Shown here: positions 25,515 through 34,642 of the stretch, piece by piece
Numbering within the stretch: the first letter of the stretch is position 1
Layout: each line of letters starts with the position of its first letter
Notes under the pieces: generated by a model
Database searches by the model: none
Seen by the model: only the letters and a program-made list of their open reading frames with translations
Told to the model about the DNA's origin: nothing
Translations under genes and position numbers: made by a program
From: AP-15 sp963785565
GTDB taxonomy: Bacteria > Pseudomonadota > Alphaproteobacteria > ATCC43930 > CGMCC-115725
DNA length: 64,000 nucleotides
Direction of reading: 5' to 3'
Assembly (NCBI GenBank): GCA_963785565.1
Contig: CAWAVV010000028.1
Location: 14,794-78,793, forward strand

Positions 25515-25585
25515 TGGGCGTTGCCGCTAATGCGAGCGATGGTTCATCTCAGTCAAAAACGGAGCTGGGCGGTGACGATCTGATG

Positions 25586-26626
25586 CTACTCAGCGGCGAG
25601 GGCCGCGCGCTCCTCGGCGATCAGCCGCTCGACCATGCGCCGCATGTGCATGCGGGTCGCATCGGAGGCGATGTCGACGAGGCCGGCCTCGCCGAATTCG
25701 CTCAGGCGCGCCTGCTGGGCCTCGACCATGACCCGATCCTCGACAAAGGTCGGGGCGATCTCTTGGTAGAGCTGTTCGGTCGCCGCCGGGTCGTTCTGGC
25801 GATAACCGTTCGCCGCCGACCAGAAATAAAAGCAGCTGGCCTCGGTCTCCGGGGTCAGGCCGTGGAACAGGCGGAACTGGAACCCACCGTCGCGCTTGCC
25901 TTCAGGCGCGCCGGCGCCGGCATCGGCCGCCCCCGTCCATTGCAGGACGCTGGACGGGGCGACGAACTCGAATTCCTGCCAGCGGTCGACCCGCCCGGTG
26001 AAGCCCGCGGCCCGGACATAGCTGGGCGGCGGCACCGAGTTCTTCAGCCAGCGGGTGAATTTGAGCCCGGTCGGGGTGCGCGTCGTCTTCATCTCGGCCT
26101 CGACATGCGCCGCGGGGTTGCCGCCCACGGTCTTGGCGTGCAGATAGCCCAGATGCGTCAGGTCCATCAGATTGTCGACCATCAGCATGTAATTGCCCTT
26201 GATCGGATAGACGTCGTGCTTGTTGGGCCATTTGCCGGGATCGTTGTGGTAGGGAAAGTCGACGATCTTGGCGGTGTCGGCCTTGGCCGGATCGCCGGTC
26301 CACACCCACACCAGCTGGTCCTTTTCGACCACCGGATAGAAGCGCACCGCCGCATCAGCCGGGATCTGCTTTTGCCCGGGGATATGCACGCATTGCCCCG
26401 AGCCGTCGAAGATCAGCCCGTGATAACCGCACTGAATCCCCTCCTCGACGACGGCGCCCCTATGCAGCGGCGCCGAGCGGTGGCAGCAGCGGTCGGCCAA
26501 TGCCGCCGCGCGGCCCGCCTTGTCGCGGAACAGGACGATCGGCTCGTCGCAGATCCGGCGCGCCAGCGGCTCGCCGCCGATCTCGTCAGCCCAGGCGGCG
26601 ATATACCAAGCGTTGCGTAGCAGCAT
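25586..26626 (-). CDS. Rieske non-haem iron oxygenase, vanillate O-demethylase VanA-like
   Basis: The 346-residue protein begins MLLRNAWYIAAWADEIG like VanA. It has a Rieske [2Fe-2S] site (C47-x-H49 in DRCCHRSAPLHRG and C66-x2-H69 in CGYHG). The mononuclear iron is set by VDNLMDLTHLGYLH (Asp/His/His). The family demethylates methoxy-aromatics or hydroxylates aromatic and steroid-like rings, with electrons from a reductase that is not encoded in this window. It is divergent from the methyltransferase fusion gene, which is suggestive of a shared pathway but not proof. Confidence 0.9.
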   Translation of the reverse strand: MLLRNAWYIAAWADEIGGEPLARRICDEPIVLFRDKAGRAAALADRCCHRSAPLHRGAVVEEGIQCGYHGLIFDGSGQCVHIPGQKQIPADAAVRFYPVVEKDQLVWVWTGDPAKADTAKIVDFPYHNDPGKWPNKHDVYPIKGNYMLMVDNLMDLTHLGYLHAKTVGGNPAAHVEAEMKTTRTPTGLKFTRWLKNSVPPPSYVRAAGFTGRVDRWQEFEFVAPSSVLQWTGAADAGAGAPEGKRDGGFQFRLFHGLTPETEASCFYFWSAANGYRQNDPAATEQLYQEIAPTFVEDRVMVEAQQARLSEFGEAGLVDIASDATRMHMRRMVERLIAEERAALAAE

Positions 26627-26735
26627 CGGCGGACTCCCTTTTCAGCCTGATGATCGTAAGCGGAGGCTTGCCCGATGGGAAGCCGCGCATGTTAGGCTTC
26701 GCCTCGATGATTTGGGGAGACGCACCATCAACACC

Positions 26736-28070
26736 GTGACCGCATCAGAAGAAACCCCGGTCGAGGCTCGCTTGGCGGCGCTTCTCGACCATCTCGGCAT
26801 CGCCCGCGCCCATTTCGCCGGGCGGGCCGGCAGCGATTGGGAGGGCTTCGCCGCCCGATACCCCGATCGCGTCGCATCGTTGACCGTGCTGTGTCCGGCG
26901 TCGCTCGACCGCGGCGCCTTGCAGCGGCTGGCGTCGCGCTTGCTGGTCGTGACCGGAGACCAAGGCTCGGGCCCGCGCCGGGTTCAGGCGGTGCTGCCCG
27001 ACCTGCCGCAGGCGACCACACTCGTATTGCGCGACTATGCCGGGATGACGTGGTCCGATCTCGCCGTCGAGCGCGGCGGCGAAATCGGCGGCACGATGCA
27101 GGATTTTCTCGCCCGCCGCGAAAGTGGTCAGTCGTTGCCGGCGTCGAGTGTCCCTGAACAGGAGGGCGAGATTGCCGGTATTTCCTACAGCGTTCGCGGT
27201 GCCGGGCCGCCGCTGGTGCTGTTGCCGCTCGATCTTTCGCCGACGCAATGGACGGCGCTGATACCGGTTCTGGCCGTGCGCTGGTGTACGATCGCCCTCG
27301 GTGGTGTACATCTCGGCAGCGTGGCCAGCCTCGAAGAGCGCGGTCGCTCGGGCTACATCACCATTGTCCGCAACCTGCTCGACGCGCTGGCGATCAGGCC
27401 GGGCGAGCAGGTGCTCGAACTCGGCTGCGGCTCGGGCGTGATCATGCGCGAACTGGCGCGGCGGACGGCAGGCGCCAACCCGCTGACCGGGGTCGACCGC
27501 AGCCCTTATCTGTTAGGCGAGGCTCGGAAACTGGCGACGCGCGAAGGACTAGCCGACTGCATCGAGTTTCGCCAAGGAACTGGGGAAGCGCTGCCGTTGC
27601 CGGCGGATTTCGCCGATGTCGCCGTATGCAGCACAGTCGCCGAAGAGGGCGACGCCGAACGTATGCTGTCCGAGCTGGTGCGGGTCACCAAGCCCGGCGG
27701 TCGGGTCGGCGTCATCGTGCGCGCGGTCGATCGCGGGTGCTGGGTCAACCTGCCGCTCGACCCGGCGCTCAAGGCAAAGGTCGAGATGCCGGGGATGATC
27801 GGCGGCGGGGTGAGCCCGCAGGGCTGCGCCGATGCAAGCCTCTACACGCGGTTTCATGCGCTCGGGCTTATGGGGCTGCGCGGCTTCCCGCAGCTCGTCG
27901 CAGTGAGGCCGGGCTCGCTGCGCCTCCCGCGCTATCAGCAGCAGATTCTGGCGGCGCTCAGCCCGGCGGAGACCGAGGCGTGGCATCGCGCGGTGGCGCA
28001 GGCGGAACGCGACGGCAGTTTCTTCATCGCCCAACCCTTTCATTGCGCGGTGGGGACCAAGCCCGCGTGA
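26736..28070 (+). CDS. Fusion of alpha/beta-hydrolase-like segments with a SAM-dependent methyltransferase
   Basis: No ATG opens this frame near the homology. I chose the GTG at 26736; a TTG at 26712 is possible. Residues ~1-130 resemble the second half of an alpha/beta hydrolase (LLDHLGIARAHFAGRAGSD, ARYPDRVASLTVLCP), but the GxSxG nucleophile elbow is lost. Residues ~140-175 resemble the beginning of another hydrolase (VRGAGPPLVLLPLDLSPTQW). From ~residue 200 a class I methyltransferase follows with VLELGCGSGVIMREL, the acidic GVDRS and PADFADVAVCSTVAEEGD. The substrate is unknown. It looks like a rearranged but maintained protein. Confidence 0.75.
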   Translation: MTASEETPVEARLAALLDHLGIARAHFAGRAGSDWEGFAARYPDRVASLTVLCPASLDRGALQRLASRLLVVTGDQGSGPRRVQAVLPDLPQATTLVLRDYAGMTWSDLAVERGGEIGGTMQDFLARRESGQSLPASSVPEQEGEIAGISYSVRGAGPPLVLLPLDLSPTQWTALIPVLAVRWCTIALGGVHLGSVASLEERGRSGYITIVRNLLDALAIRPGEQVLELGCGSGVIMRELARRTAGANPLTGVDRSPYLLGEARKLATREGLADCIEFRQGTGEALPLPADFADVAVCSTVAEEGDAERMLSELVRVTKPGGRVGVIVRAVDRGCWVNLPLDPALKAKVEMPGMIGGGVSPQGCADASLYTRFHALGLMGLRGFPQLVAVRPGSLRLPRYQQQILAALSPAETEAWHRAVAQAERDGSFFIAQPFHCAVGTKPA

Positions 28071-28470
28071 GGAGGAGCGACAACGGCGGCGGTCATCACC
28101 GTCGTCGCCCGCATGTTTATCGAAATAAACAAAATGTTAAAGAGATGATCCCGGAACAAGGAATGGGGAAAGATCACCACAGACGAGTTTAGGCTTCGCA
28201 CATGGCGCTGGATTCGGCACATTGCCTAAAAACGCGACAAACTGACTAAGTCCCTCCTGCCCTGTAGCCGAGATGACGATTCACGCCAAAGAGCGGCGCT
28301 CGGCGGCATTATTGGTTCACAGATCATTGACCGATGCGGCCGGTCGAATTCGCGGCACGCTCCACCGCGAAAGTGCGGGCGCCCGCGCGACTATTCTCCG
28401 GGCTTGGCCTCAATCTTGCTCAACTGAGTCGGGATGCACCGTTGGCCACCGTGTAAATGAGGAGCTCCTT
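28071..28470. promoter_or_regulatory. Upstream region of the urt operon
   Basis: About 400 bp before urtA with no convincing gene. An AT-rich patch at about 28110-28150 is the best promoter candidate. The ribosome site of urtA (GAGGAGCTCCTT) ends the region. I looked for a sigma-54 promoter and found only a near miss (see rejected items). Confidence 0.4.
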
Positions 28471-29820
28471 ATGTCGTCCAAAGGCATCACCATCGATCGT
28501 CGCCGACTCGGGCTGCTGGGCGCGGGCCTGGCGGTCGCTGCCACCGGCATCGGCGTGATCCCCGTTCTGGCGCCGCGGGCACAGGCCGCTCCCGCCGAGC
28601 CCGAGACGGGGCCGATCAAGGTCGGCATCCTGCATTCGCTTTCCGGCACGATGGCGATCAGCGAGGCGCCGCTGAAGGATGTAATGATGATGCTGATCGC
28701 CCAGCAGAACGCGAAAGGCGGGGTCATGGGCCGGCAGCTTCAGCCCGTGGTCGTCGATCCGGCCTCGAACTGGCCGCTCTTCGCCGAGAAGGCCAAGCAG
28801 CTGCTGTCGGTCGACAAGGTGGCGGCGGTGTTCGGTTGCTGGACTTCGGTGTCCCGCAAGTCGGTTCTGCCGGTGTTCGAACAGCTGAACGGCATCCTCT
28901 TGTACCCGGTGCAGTACGAGGGTCAAGAGTGCAGCCGCAACGTGTTCTACACCGGCGCCGCGCCAAATCAGCAGGCGATCCCGGCGGTCGATTACCTAAT
29001 GAACCAGGCCGGGGCGAAGCGCTGGGTGCTGGAGGGCACCGATTACGTCTACCCGCGCACGACCAACAAGATCCTCGAAGCCTATCTGAAGGTGAAGGGC
29101 GTCGCGCCAGACGACCTGATGATCAATTACACGCCGTTCGGCTATTCCGACTGGCAGGCGGAGGTCGCCAAGATCAAGGCGTTCGGCTCGGCCGGCAAGA
29201 AGACTGCCGTGGTCTCGACGATCAACGGCGACGCCAACGTGCCGTTCTATAAGGAGCTCGGCAACCAGGGCATCAAGGCGACCGACATCCCGGTGGTGGC
29301 CTTCAGCGTCGGCGAACAGGAACTGGCCGGCATCGATACCAAACCACTGATCGGCCATCTCGCGGCATGGAATTACTTCCAGAGCGTCGATACCCCGCTC
29401 AACAAGGAAGTCGTCGCTGCGTTCAAGGCCTTCGCCAAGGATGACAAGCGAGTGTTTAACGACCCGATGGAGGCGCATTACATCGGCTTCAACATGTGGG
29501 TGAAGGCCGTCGAGAAGGCCGGCGGCACCGATCACGACGCGGTTATCGACGCGATGGTCGGGGTTGCCCATCCAAATCTTTCGGGCGACTTCGCGACGAT
29601 GATGCCCAACCATCACCTGACCAAGCCGGTGCTGATCGGCGAGGTGCAGGGCAACGGGATGTTCAACGTCGTCTGGCAGACGCCGGGCTTGGTCGTCGCT
29701 CAGCCTTGGTCGCCTTATCTGCCGGAGAGCAAGAACCTGATCGGCGATTGGCTGCCGCCGATGTCCTGCGGCAGCTATGACGTCGTCGCCGGCAAGTGCC
29801 TCGGGTCGCACAAGGCTTAA
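28471..29820 (+). CDS. urtA: Urea ABC transporter substrate-binding protein UrtA
   Basis: The ATG at 28471 follows GAGGAG. The 449-residue product has a Tat/Sec-like leader (DRRRLGLLGAGLAVAATG ... AQA) and the UrtA body: IKVGILHSLSGTMAISEAPL, LLSVDKVAAVFGCWTSVSRK, LLYPVQYEGQECSRNVFYTG. UrtA binds urea in the periplasm and feeds it to UrtBC. It is first in an operon of five functions. Urt operons are often under nitrogen control, but I see no clear NtrC or sigma-54 site. No urease genes are in the window. Confidence 0.94.
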   Translation: MSSKGITIDRRRLGLLGAGLAVAATGIGVIPVLAPRAQAAPAEPETGPIKVGILHSLSGTMAISEAPLKDVMMMLIAQQNAKGGVMGRQLQPVVVDPASNWPLFAEKAKQLLSVDKVAAVFGCWTSVSRKSVLPVFEQLNGILLYPVQYEGQECSRNVFYTGAAPNQQAIPAVDYLMNQAGAKRWVLEGTDYVYPRTTNKILEAYLKVKGVAPDDLMINYTPFGYSDWQAEVAKIKAFGSAGKKTAVVSTINGDANVPFYKELGNQGIKATDIPVVAFSVGEQELAGIDTKPLIGHLAAWNYFQSVDTPLNKEVVAAFKAFAKDDKRVFNDPMEAHYIGFNMWVKAVEKAGGTDHDAVIDAMVGVAHPNLSGDFATMMPNHHLTKPVLIGEVQGNGMFNVVWQTPGLVVAQPWSPYLPESKNLIGDWLPPMSCGSYDVVAGKCLGSHKA

Positions 29821-29825
29821 GGGGG

Positions 29826-31463
29826 GTGCGCCGGGGTTCGCGAAGGAGTTGGCGCCCCCGACCCGTTTTTCACGGCCGGCTGCTCGCCGCGCTGGTAGGG
29901 ATGATGCTGGCGACGCCGGGGGTGGCGCGCGCCGCTGACGACCCTTTCGCGAATATCGCAGCCGCCAATTTCGATCTCGTGGCCCAAGGGGTTCAGGAAC
30001 TGGCCGTCTCGGCCAGCCCGCGTGCCGCGGCGGTCATCGCCGCTCTACGCGGCCAGCGGCTGTTTGCATGGAAGTGGCCGCGACCGGACACGCCGCTCTA
30101 CATCCGCACCAATAAAGGGTTCGCCGATGCGCGCACCGGCTCTGCGGTGGCAGCGCCGCCGCCGGCGAACTTGCGGCTGGTCATCGTCAACAATTCGGTG
30201 CGCTTCGCGATCGAGACCGCCGAAGGCGCCCTCGATCTGTCCTCGAAGAGCCCCGAAGCGCGGCTCAGGGCGGCCGATGCGATTTTCCAAGCGGCCGATG
30301 CCGGTGCGTTGCCATTGATCGAGCGGGCGCTGGCTAAGGAACACGATGCCGCGGTCATCCGCGTTTTGAATGAGGTCCAGGCCGCCGCGTTGTTGAAATC
30401 CGACACCGGGTCGATGTCGGTGCGGCTCACCGCCGTGCGCGAAGTGGCGGCGCGGGCGGATCTCTCGGCGCGGAGCCTGCTGTCCTCGCTGCATGGGCAA
30501 CCGCCTCCTGTCGAGGCGGCAATCGGCGCGGCGATCCACGACATCGATCGCCAGCTGCAACTATGGAGCCTTGCCGAGGACGTCTATTACGGCTTGAGCC
30601 TCGGCGCCGTGCTGCTGTTGGCCGCGACCGGGCTGGCGATCACCTTCGGGGTGATGGGCGTCATCAACATGGCGCATGGCGAAATGGTGATGATCGGCGC
30701 CTACACCACTTTCGTTGTTCAGCAGCTGATCGCGGCTTTTGCTCCGGCGCTTGAAAATCTTGGCCTGTTATTGGCTGTGCCGGCGGCCTTTTTGGTGGCG
30801 GGCGCACTCGGGGTGGTGATCGAGCGCGCTCTGATCCGCTTCCTTTACGGCAGGCCGCTGGAGACCCTTCTTGCCACCTGGGGGCTAAGCCTGATCCTGC
30901 AACAGGCTGTGCGCAGCATCTTCGGCCCGACCAACCAGGACGTCAGTTCGCCCCCATGGATGAGCGGCTCGATGGCGCTCGGCGGACTTACGCTCACAGT
31001 CAACCGGCTGTGGATCATCCTGTTCGCGTTGCTCGTGCTCGGCGCCCTGATGGCTACGCTGCGCTGGGGCGGGCTCGGGCGCTCCATCCGCGCCGTGACC
31101 CAGAACCGGCGCATGGCGGCGGTTATGGGCATTCGCACACCGGTGATCGACGCGCTGACCTTTGGCCTTGGTTCCGGCATTGCCGGCATGGCCGGCGTCG
31201 CGCTGAGCCAGATCGACAATGTCAGCCCCAATCTCGGCCAAAGCTACATCATCGACAGTTTCCTCGTGGTGGTGCTCGGCGGCGTCGGCAATCTGTGGGG
31301 AACGTTGTTCGCGGCGATGACCCTCGGGGTGGTCGATAAGTTCGTCGAACCCTTCGAGGGCGCCGTGCTGGCCAAGATCCTGGTGCTGGTATTCCTGATC
31401 CTGTTCATCCAGCGGCGCCCGCAAGGGCTGTTCCCGCTTAAGGGTCGGGCGGCCGAGGCTTGA
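29826..31463 (+). CDS. urtB: Urea ABC transporter permease UrtB
   Basis: The GTG at 29826 lies five bases after the urtA stop, with AAGGGGGG in front. This avoids the overlap that a more upstream start would need. The protein (545 residues) has a signal peptide (R-rich n-region, MMLATPGVARA), then a periplasmic domain of ~230 residues that is characteristic of UrtB. The LivH-type permease follows with GLSLGAVLLLAATGLAITFG, MGVINMAHGEMVMIGAYTT and VVLGGVGNLWGT. Its stop overlaps the urtC start as TGATG. Confidence 0.93.
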   Translation: MRRGSRRSWRPRPVFHGRLLAALVGMMLATPGVARAADDPFANIAAANFDLVAQGVQELAVSASPRAAAVIAALRGQRLFAWKWPRPDTPLYIRTNKGFADARTGSAVAAPPPANLRLVIVNNSVRFAIETAEGALDLSSKSPEARLRAADAIFQAADAGALPLIERALAKEHDAAVIRVLNEVQAAALLKSDTGSMSVRLTAVREVAARADLSARSLLSSLHGQPPPVEAAIGAAIHDIDRQLQLWSLAEDVYYGLSLGAVLLLAATGLAITFGVMGVINMAHGEMVMIGAYTTFVVQQLIAAFAPALENLGLLLAVPAAFLVAGALGVVIERALIRFLYGRPLETLLATWGLSLILQQAVRSIFGPTNQDVSSPPWMSGSMALGGLTLTVNRLWIILFALLVLGALMATLRWGGLGRSIRAVTQNRRMAAVMGIRTPVIDALTFGLGSGIAGMAGVALSQIDNVSPNLGQSYIIDSFLVVVLGGVGNLWGTLFAAMTLGVVDKFVEPFEGAVLAKILVLVFLILFIQRRPQGLFPLKGRAAEA

Positions 31464-33328
31464 TGCCGATCGACCGCACTACGATAACGACACTCGGCTG
31501 CGTGCTCGGCGGTGCCGCGCTGCTTGCGGCTTTGAACCTATTCGCCCCAGCGGCGAGCGCAGCACACGTCCCTGACTTCGTAATTTCGCTGACCGGCAAG
31601 TATCTGTGCTACGCGATCCTGGCGCTGGCGGTCGATCTAGTGTGGGGCTATGTCGGCATCCTGACACTCGGCCATGCCGCATTCTTTGCCCTGGGCGGCT
31701 ATGCGATGGGCATGTATCTGATGCGGGAGATCGGCGCCCGCGGCGTCTACGCCAATCCGACCTTGCCCGATTTCATGATCTTCATCGGCTGGAACAAGCT
31801 GCCCTGGTACTGGTACGGGTTCGACCATTTCTGGTTCGCCCTGATCATGGTGCCGCTGGTGCCGGGCGTGCTGGCCGGCGTGTTCGGCTGGTTCGCGTTC
31901 CGCTCGCGCGTCTCCGGCGTCTATTTGTCGATCATCACCCAGGCGCTGACCTATGCGCTGTTGCTTGCCTTCTTCCGCAACGACATGGGTTTTGGCGGCA
32001 ACAACGGGATGACCGACTTCAAGGACGTCTTAGGCTTCCCGCTCAACCGCGAGAGCACTTCAATCGGGCTGATGCTGATCACCGCGATCGTGCTGTCGGC
32101 GGCGTTCCTGCTGGCGCGCGCGATTACCGGCTCGCGGTTCGGCAAGGTGCTGGTGGCGGTGCGTGACGCCAAGTCGCGTACCCGCTTTCTCGGCTACCGG
32201 CCAGAATCCTACAAGCTCGTGGTGTGGGTGGGATCGGCGGTGATCGCCGGGATCGGCGGTGCGCTTTATGTGCCGCAGGTCGGCATCATCAACCCCTCGG
32301 AATTCGCGCCCGGCAACTCGATCGAGGCGGTGATCTGGGTCGCCGTCGGCGGGCGCGGCACGCTCGCCGGAGCGATCCTCGGCGCCGTTATGGTCAATCT
32401 CGGCAAGACCTGGCTAACCAGCGCCTTGCCCGAAATCTGGCTGTTTGCGTTCGGCGGATTGTTCATCTTGGTCACATTATTCCTGCCGCGGGGAATCATT
32501 GGTCTGTTCGCGGCGCGCTCGGTCGGCGATGCCAGGCCCGAGCCCGAAATCGGCTGCTGCCGCGGCGGCACGCGAGGTCACGGGGTGACCGGGGGAACCC
32601 TCCTCGATCTCGACGGTGTCAGCGTCTCGTTTGACGGCTTCAAGGCGCTCAACGAGCTGTCCCTGGTGCTCGAACCAGGCGAGATGCGGGCGGTAATCGG
32701 TCCCAATGGCGCCGGCAAGACCACAATGATGGACGTAATCACCGGCAAGACAAAGCCTGATGCCGGGCGGGTCGTGTTTGGCGATGACACCGATCTGACC
32801 CAGCTCGACGAGCCGGCGATCGCCCGGCTCGGCATCGGCCGCAAGTTTCAGCGGCCGACGGTGTTCGAGCCGCTGTCGGTGCGCGACAACGTGCTGCTCG
32901 CGCTCGATGGCGATCGCTCTCCCCGCTTCGCGCTGTGGGCGCGCGAGACGCCCGACGAGCGCACGCGGATCGAGGAGATCCTGTTGACGACGCGCCTCGG
33001 TGCCGAACGCTACCGCCGTGCGGCAGACCTTTCGCACGGTCAGAAGCAGTGGCTGGAGATTGGCATGCTGCTCGCTCAGAACCCCAGATTGCTCCTGGTC
33101 GACGAGCCGGTGGCCGGCATGACCGATGCGGAGACCGCAGCGACGGCGGATCTGCTGCGCGAGATCAACCGCACCCGCAGCGTGGTGGTGGTTGAACACG
33201 ACATCGCGTTCGTGCGGGCGCTTGGGGTGAAGGTGACGGTGCTGCATGAGGGGGCGGTGCTGGCGGAAGGCTCAATCGACGCCATCCAGGACAACCCGCG
33301 CGTCGTCGAAGTCTATCTCGGGCGGTGA
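31463..33328 (+). CDS. urtC-urtD: UrtC permease fused in frame to UrtD ATP-binding protein
   Basis: A single uninterrupted frame of 621 residues. Residues 1-~360 are the UrtC permease (LVWGYVGILTLGHAAFFALG, RDAKSRTRFLGYRPESYKL, AVGGRGTLAGAILG). Residues ~375-621 are the UrtD ATPase (VSFDGFKALNELSLVLEPGE, Walker A GPNGAGKT, signature LSHGQKQWLEIG, Walker B LLLVDEP). These are normally two genes. The junction is a Gly/Arg/Cys-rich linker with no stop. A GTG at 32585 in the linker has GAGGT six bases upstream, so UrtD could also be made separately. No other copy of either is nearby. Confidence 0.9.
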   Translation: MPIDRTTITTLGCVLGGAALLAALNLFAPAASAAHVPDFVISLTGKYLCYAILALAVDLVWGYVGILTLGHAAFFALGGYAMGMYLMREIGARGVYANPTLPDFMIFIGWNKLPWYWYGFDHFWFALIMVPLVPGVLAGVFGWFAFRSRVSGVYLSIITQALTYALLLAFFRNDMGFGGNNGMTDFKDVLGFPLNRESTSIGLMLITAIVLSAAFLLARAITGSRFGKVLVAVRDAKSRTRFLGYRPESYKLVVWVGSAVIAGIGGALYVPQVGIINPSEFAPGNSIEAVIWVAVGGRGTLAGAILGAVMVNLGKTWLTSALPEIWLFAFGGLFILVTLFLPRGIIGLFAARSVGDARPEPEIGCCRGGTRGHGVTGGTLLDLDGVSVSFDGFKALNELSLVLEPGEMRAVIGPNGAGKTTMMDVITGKTKPDAGRVVFGDDTDLTQLDEPAIARLGIGRKFQRPTVFEPLSVRDNVLLALDGDRSPRFALWARETPDERTRIEEILLTTRLGAERYRRAADLSHGQKQWLEIGMLLAQNPRLLLVDEPVAGMTDAETAATADLLREINRTRSVVVVEHDIAFVRALGVKVTVLHEGAVLAEGSIDAIQDNPRVVEVYLGR

Positions 33329-33331
33329 GAC

Positions 33332-34027
33332 GTGCTGTCGGTCGACGCCATCGACCTTTACTACGGCGCAAGCCGAGCGCTGCGCCGCGTCAGCCTGACA
33401 GCGAAAAAAGGCGAGGTGACCTGCATCCTTGGCCGTAACGGCGTCGGCAAGACCAGCCTGTTGCGGGCGATCTTCGGGCTCCAGCCGGTCCGAGCCGGAC
33501 AGATTGCTTGGGAAGATCGACAATTGACTGGGCTATCTCCGTATCAGCGCGCCCGCGCCGGCTTGGCGCTGGTGCCGCAGGGTCGCGAGATCTTTCCGCG
33601 CCTGACCGTAGCGGAGAATCTCGAGACCGGATTTGCCGTCTTGCCACGCGGCCTGCGCATCATCCCTGACGAAATCTTCGCGTTGTTTCCGGTATTGAAG
33701 GAGATGCTGCGCCGGCGTGGCGGCGACCTCTCCGGCGGCCAGCAGCAACAACTGGCAATCGCGCGCGCGCTGGTCACGCGGCCCCGGCTTCTGGTCCTTG
33801 ACGAGCCGACCGAAGGGATCCAGCCTTCGATCATCAAGGACATTGAGCGCGTCATTCGCGGGCTCGCCGCGCGCGGCGACATGGCGATCCTGTTGGTTGA
33901 GCAGTATTTCGAATTCGCCCGCGACCTTGCTGCCTCCTACCTCGTCATGCAGCGCGGCGAAGTTGTCGCCTCCGGGCGCCGCGAGGACATGGATGAGGCA
34001 GCAATTCGCAGCTTTTTGATCGTTTGA
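33332..34027 (+). CDS. urtE: Urea ABC transporter ATP-binding protein UrtE
   Basis: The GTG at 33332 is 3 bp after the urtD stop. The 231-residue ATPase has Walker A GRNGVGKT, ARAGLALVPQGREIFPRLTV (a UrtE/LivF hallmark), the signature LSGGQQQQLAIARAL and Walker B LLVLDEPTEGIQP. With UrtD it would form the ATPase heterodimer of the urea importer. The operon ends here; the next gene is on the minus strand. Confidence 0.93.
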   Translation: MLSVDAIDLYYGASRALRRVSLTAKKGEVTCILGRNGVGKTSLLRAIFGLQPVRAGQIAWEDRQLTGLSPYQRARAGLALVPQGREIFPRLTVAENLETGFAVLPRGLRIIPDEIFALFPVLKEMLRRRGGDLSGGQQQQLAIARALVTRPRLLVLDEPTEGIQPSIIKDIERVIRGLAARGDMAILLVEQYFEFARDLAASYLVMQRGEVVASGRREDMDEAAIRSFLIV

Positions 34028-34154
34028 ATGGAAAGGCGGGCGGCCTATACCCCAACTATTCTGCTGATCGCGCCGAATTTGCAAAACCCGGTTCGGAAAG
34101 CGCTGGCGCTGGCGGGGATTGGATTGGGTCAGCCCATGCTCGGGACAATCGAGT

Positions 34155-34373
34155 TCAGGTGGTTTCGATCGCCGGGGTGAAGATGTAACCGCTGCCGCGC
34201 ACGGTCTTTATGATCGATGGTCGCTGCGGGTCATCCTCGAGCTTGCGGCGAAGCCGTCCGACTTGCACGTCGATCGTCCGGTCGAACGGCCCGGCCTCGC
34301 GATTGCGCGCCAAGTCCAACAGCTGATCACGAGTCAGCACCTGGTTGGCATTGTTGACGAACGCCGCCAACCA
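34155..34373 (-). pseudogene. Remnant of an OmpR-family response regulator (winged-helix C-terminus)
   Basis: The fragment reads LAAFVNNANQVLTRDQLLDL, then GPFDRTIDVQVGRLRRKLE and IIKTVRGSGYIFTP, the effector domain of an OmpR/PhoB-type regulator. The receiver domain and the first strands of the winged helix are gone. Upstream sequence is unrelated. A DNA-binding stub of about 70 residues could be made from an in-frame TTG, but function is unlikely. A perfect direct repeat of GATGTGGGGGCATTA (34517-34531 and 34532-34546) lies nearby. Confidence 0.75.
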
Positions 34374-34642
34374 TGTCGATCTGCCACCGGTCGACGATTC
34401 CTTGCTGCGGCACGGCCACCGCCCAGGGCGCGTATCTGCCGGAAAAGATCGGTTCCAGACCGGGGAATTGATCCGGCACGGCGTGCCCGCGGCGAGGGCG
34501 AAGCACTGCGCCGCGATGTGGGGGCATTAGATGTGGGGGCATTAAGGGTTCGCGGGCCTAACACCCATATGTTCGAAGGTGCGATGATCGATCGGGGTTG
34601 GGCGAAAGCGGCGCCTGATGCCCGGTGCCATTGAGGAAAGTG

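Noticed and set aside
28190..28230. Possible sigma-54 promoter upstream of urtA (TGGCGCTGGATTCGGCAC...)
   Set aside because: The GG and GC elements are not 10 bp apart in any register I tried, so the -24/-12 pattern is not met.
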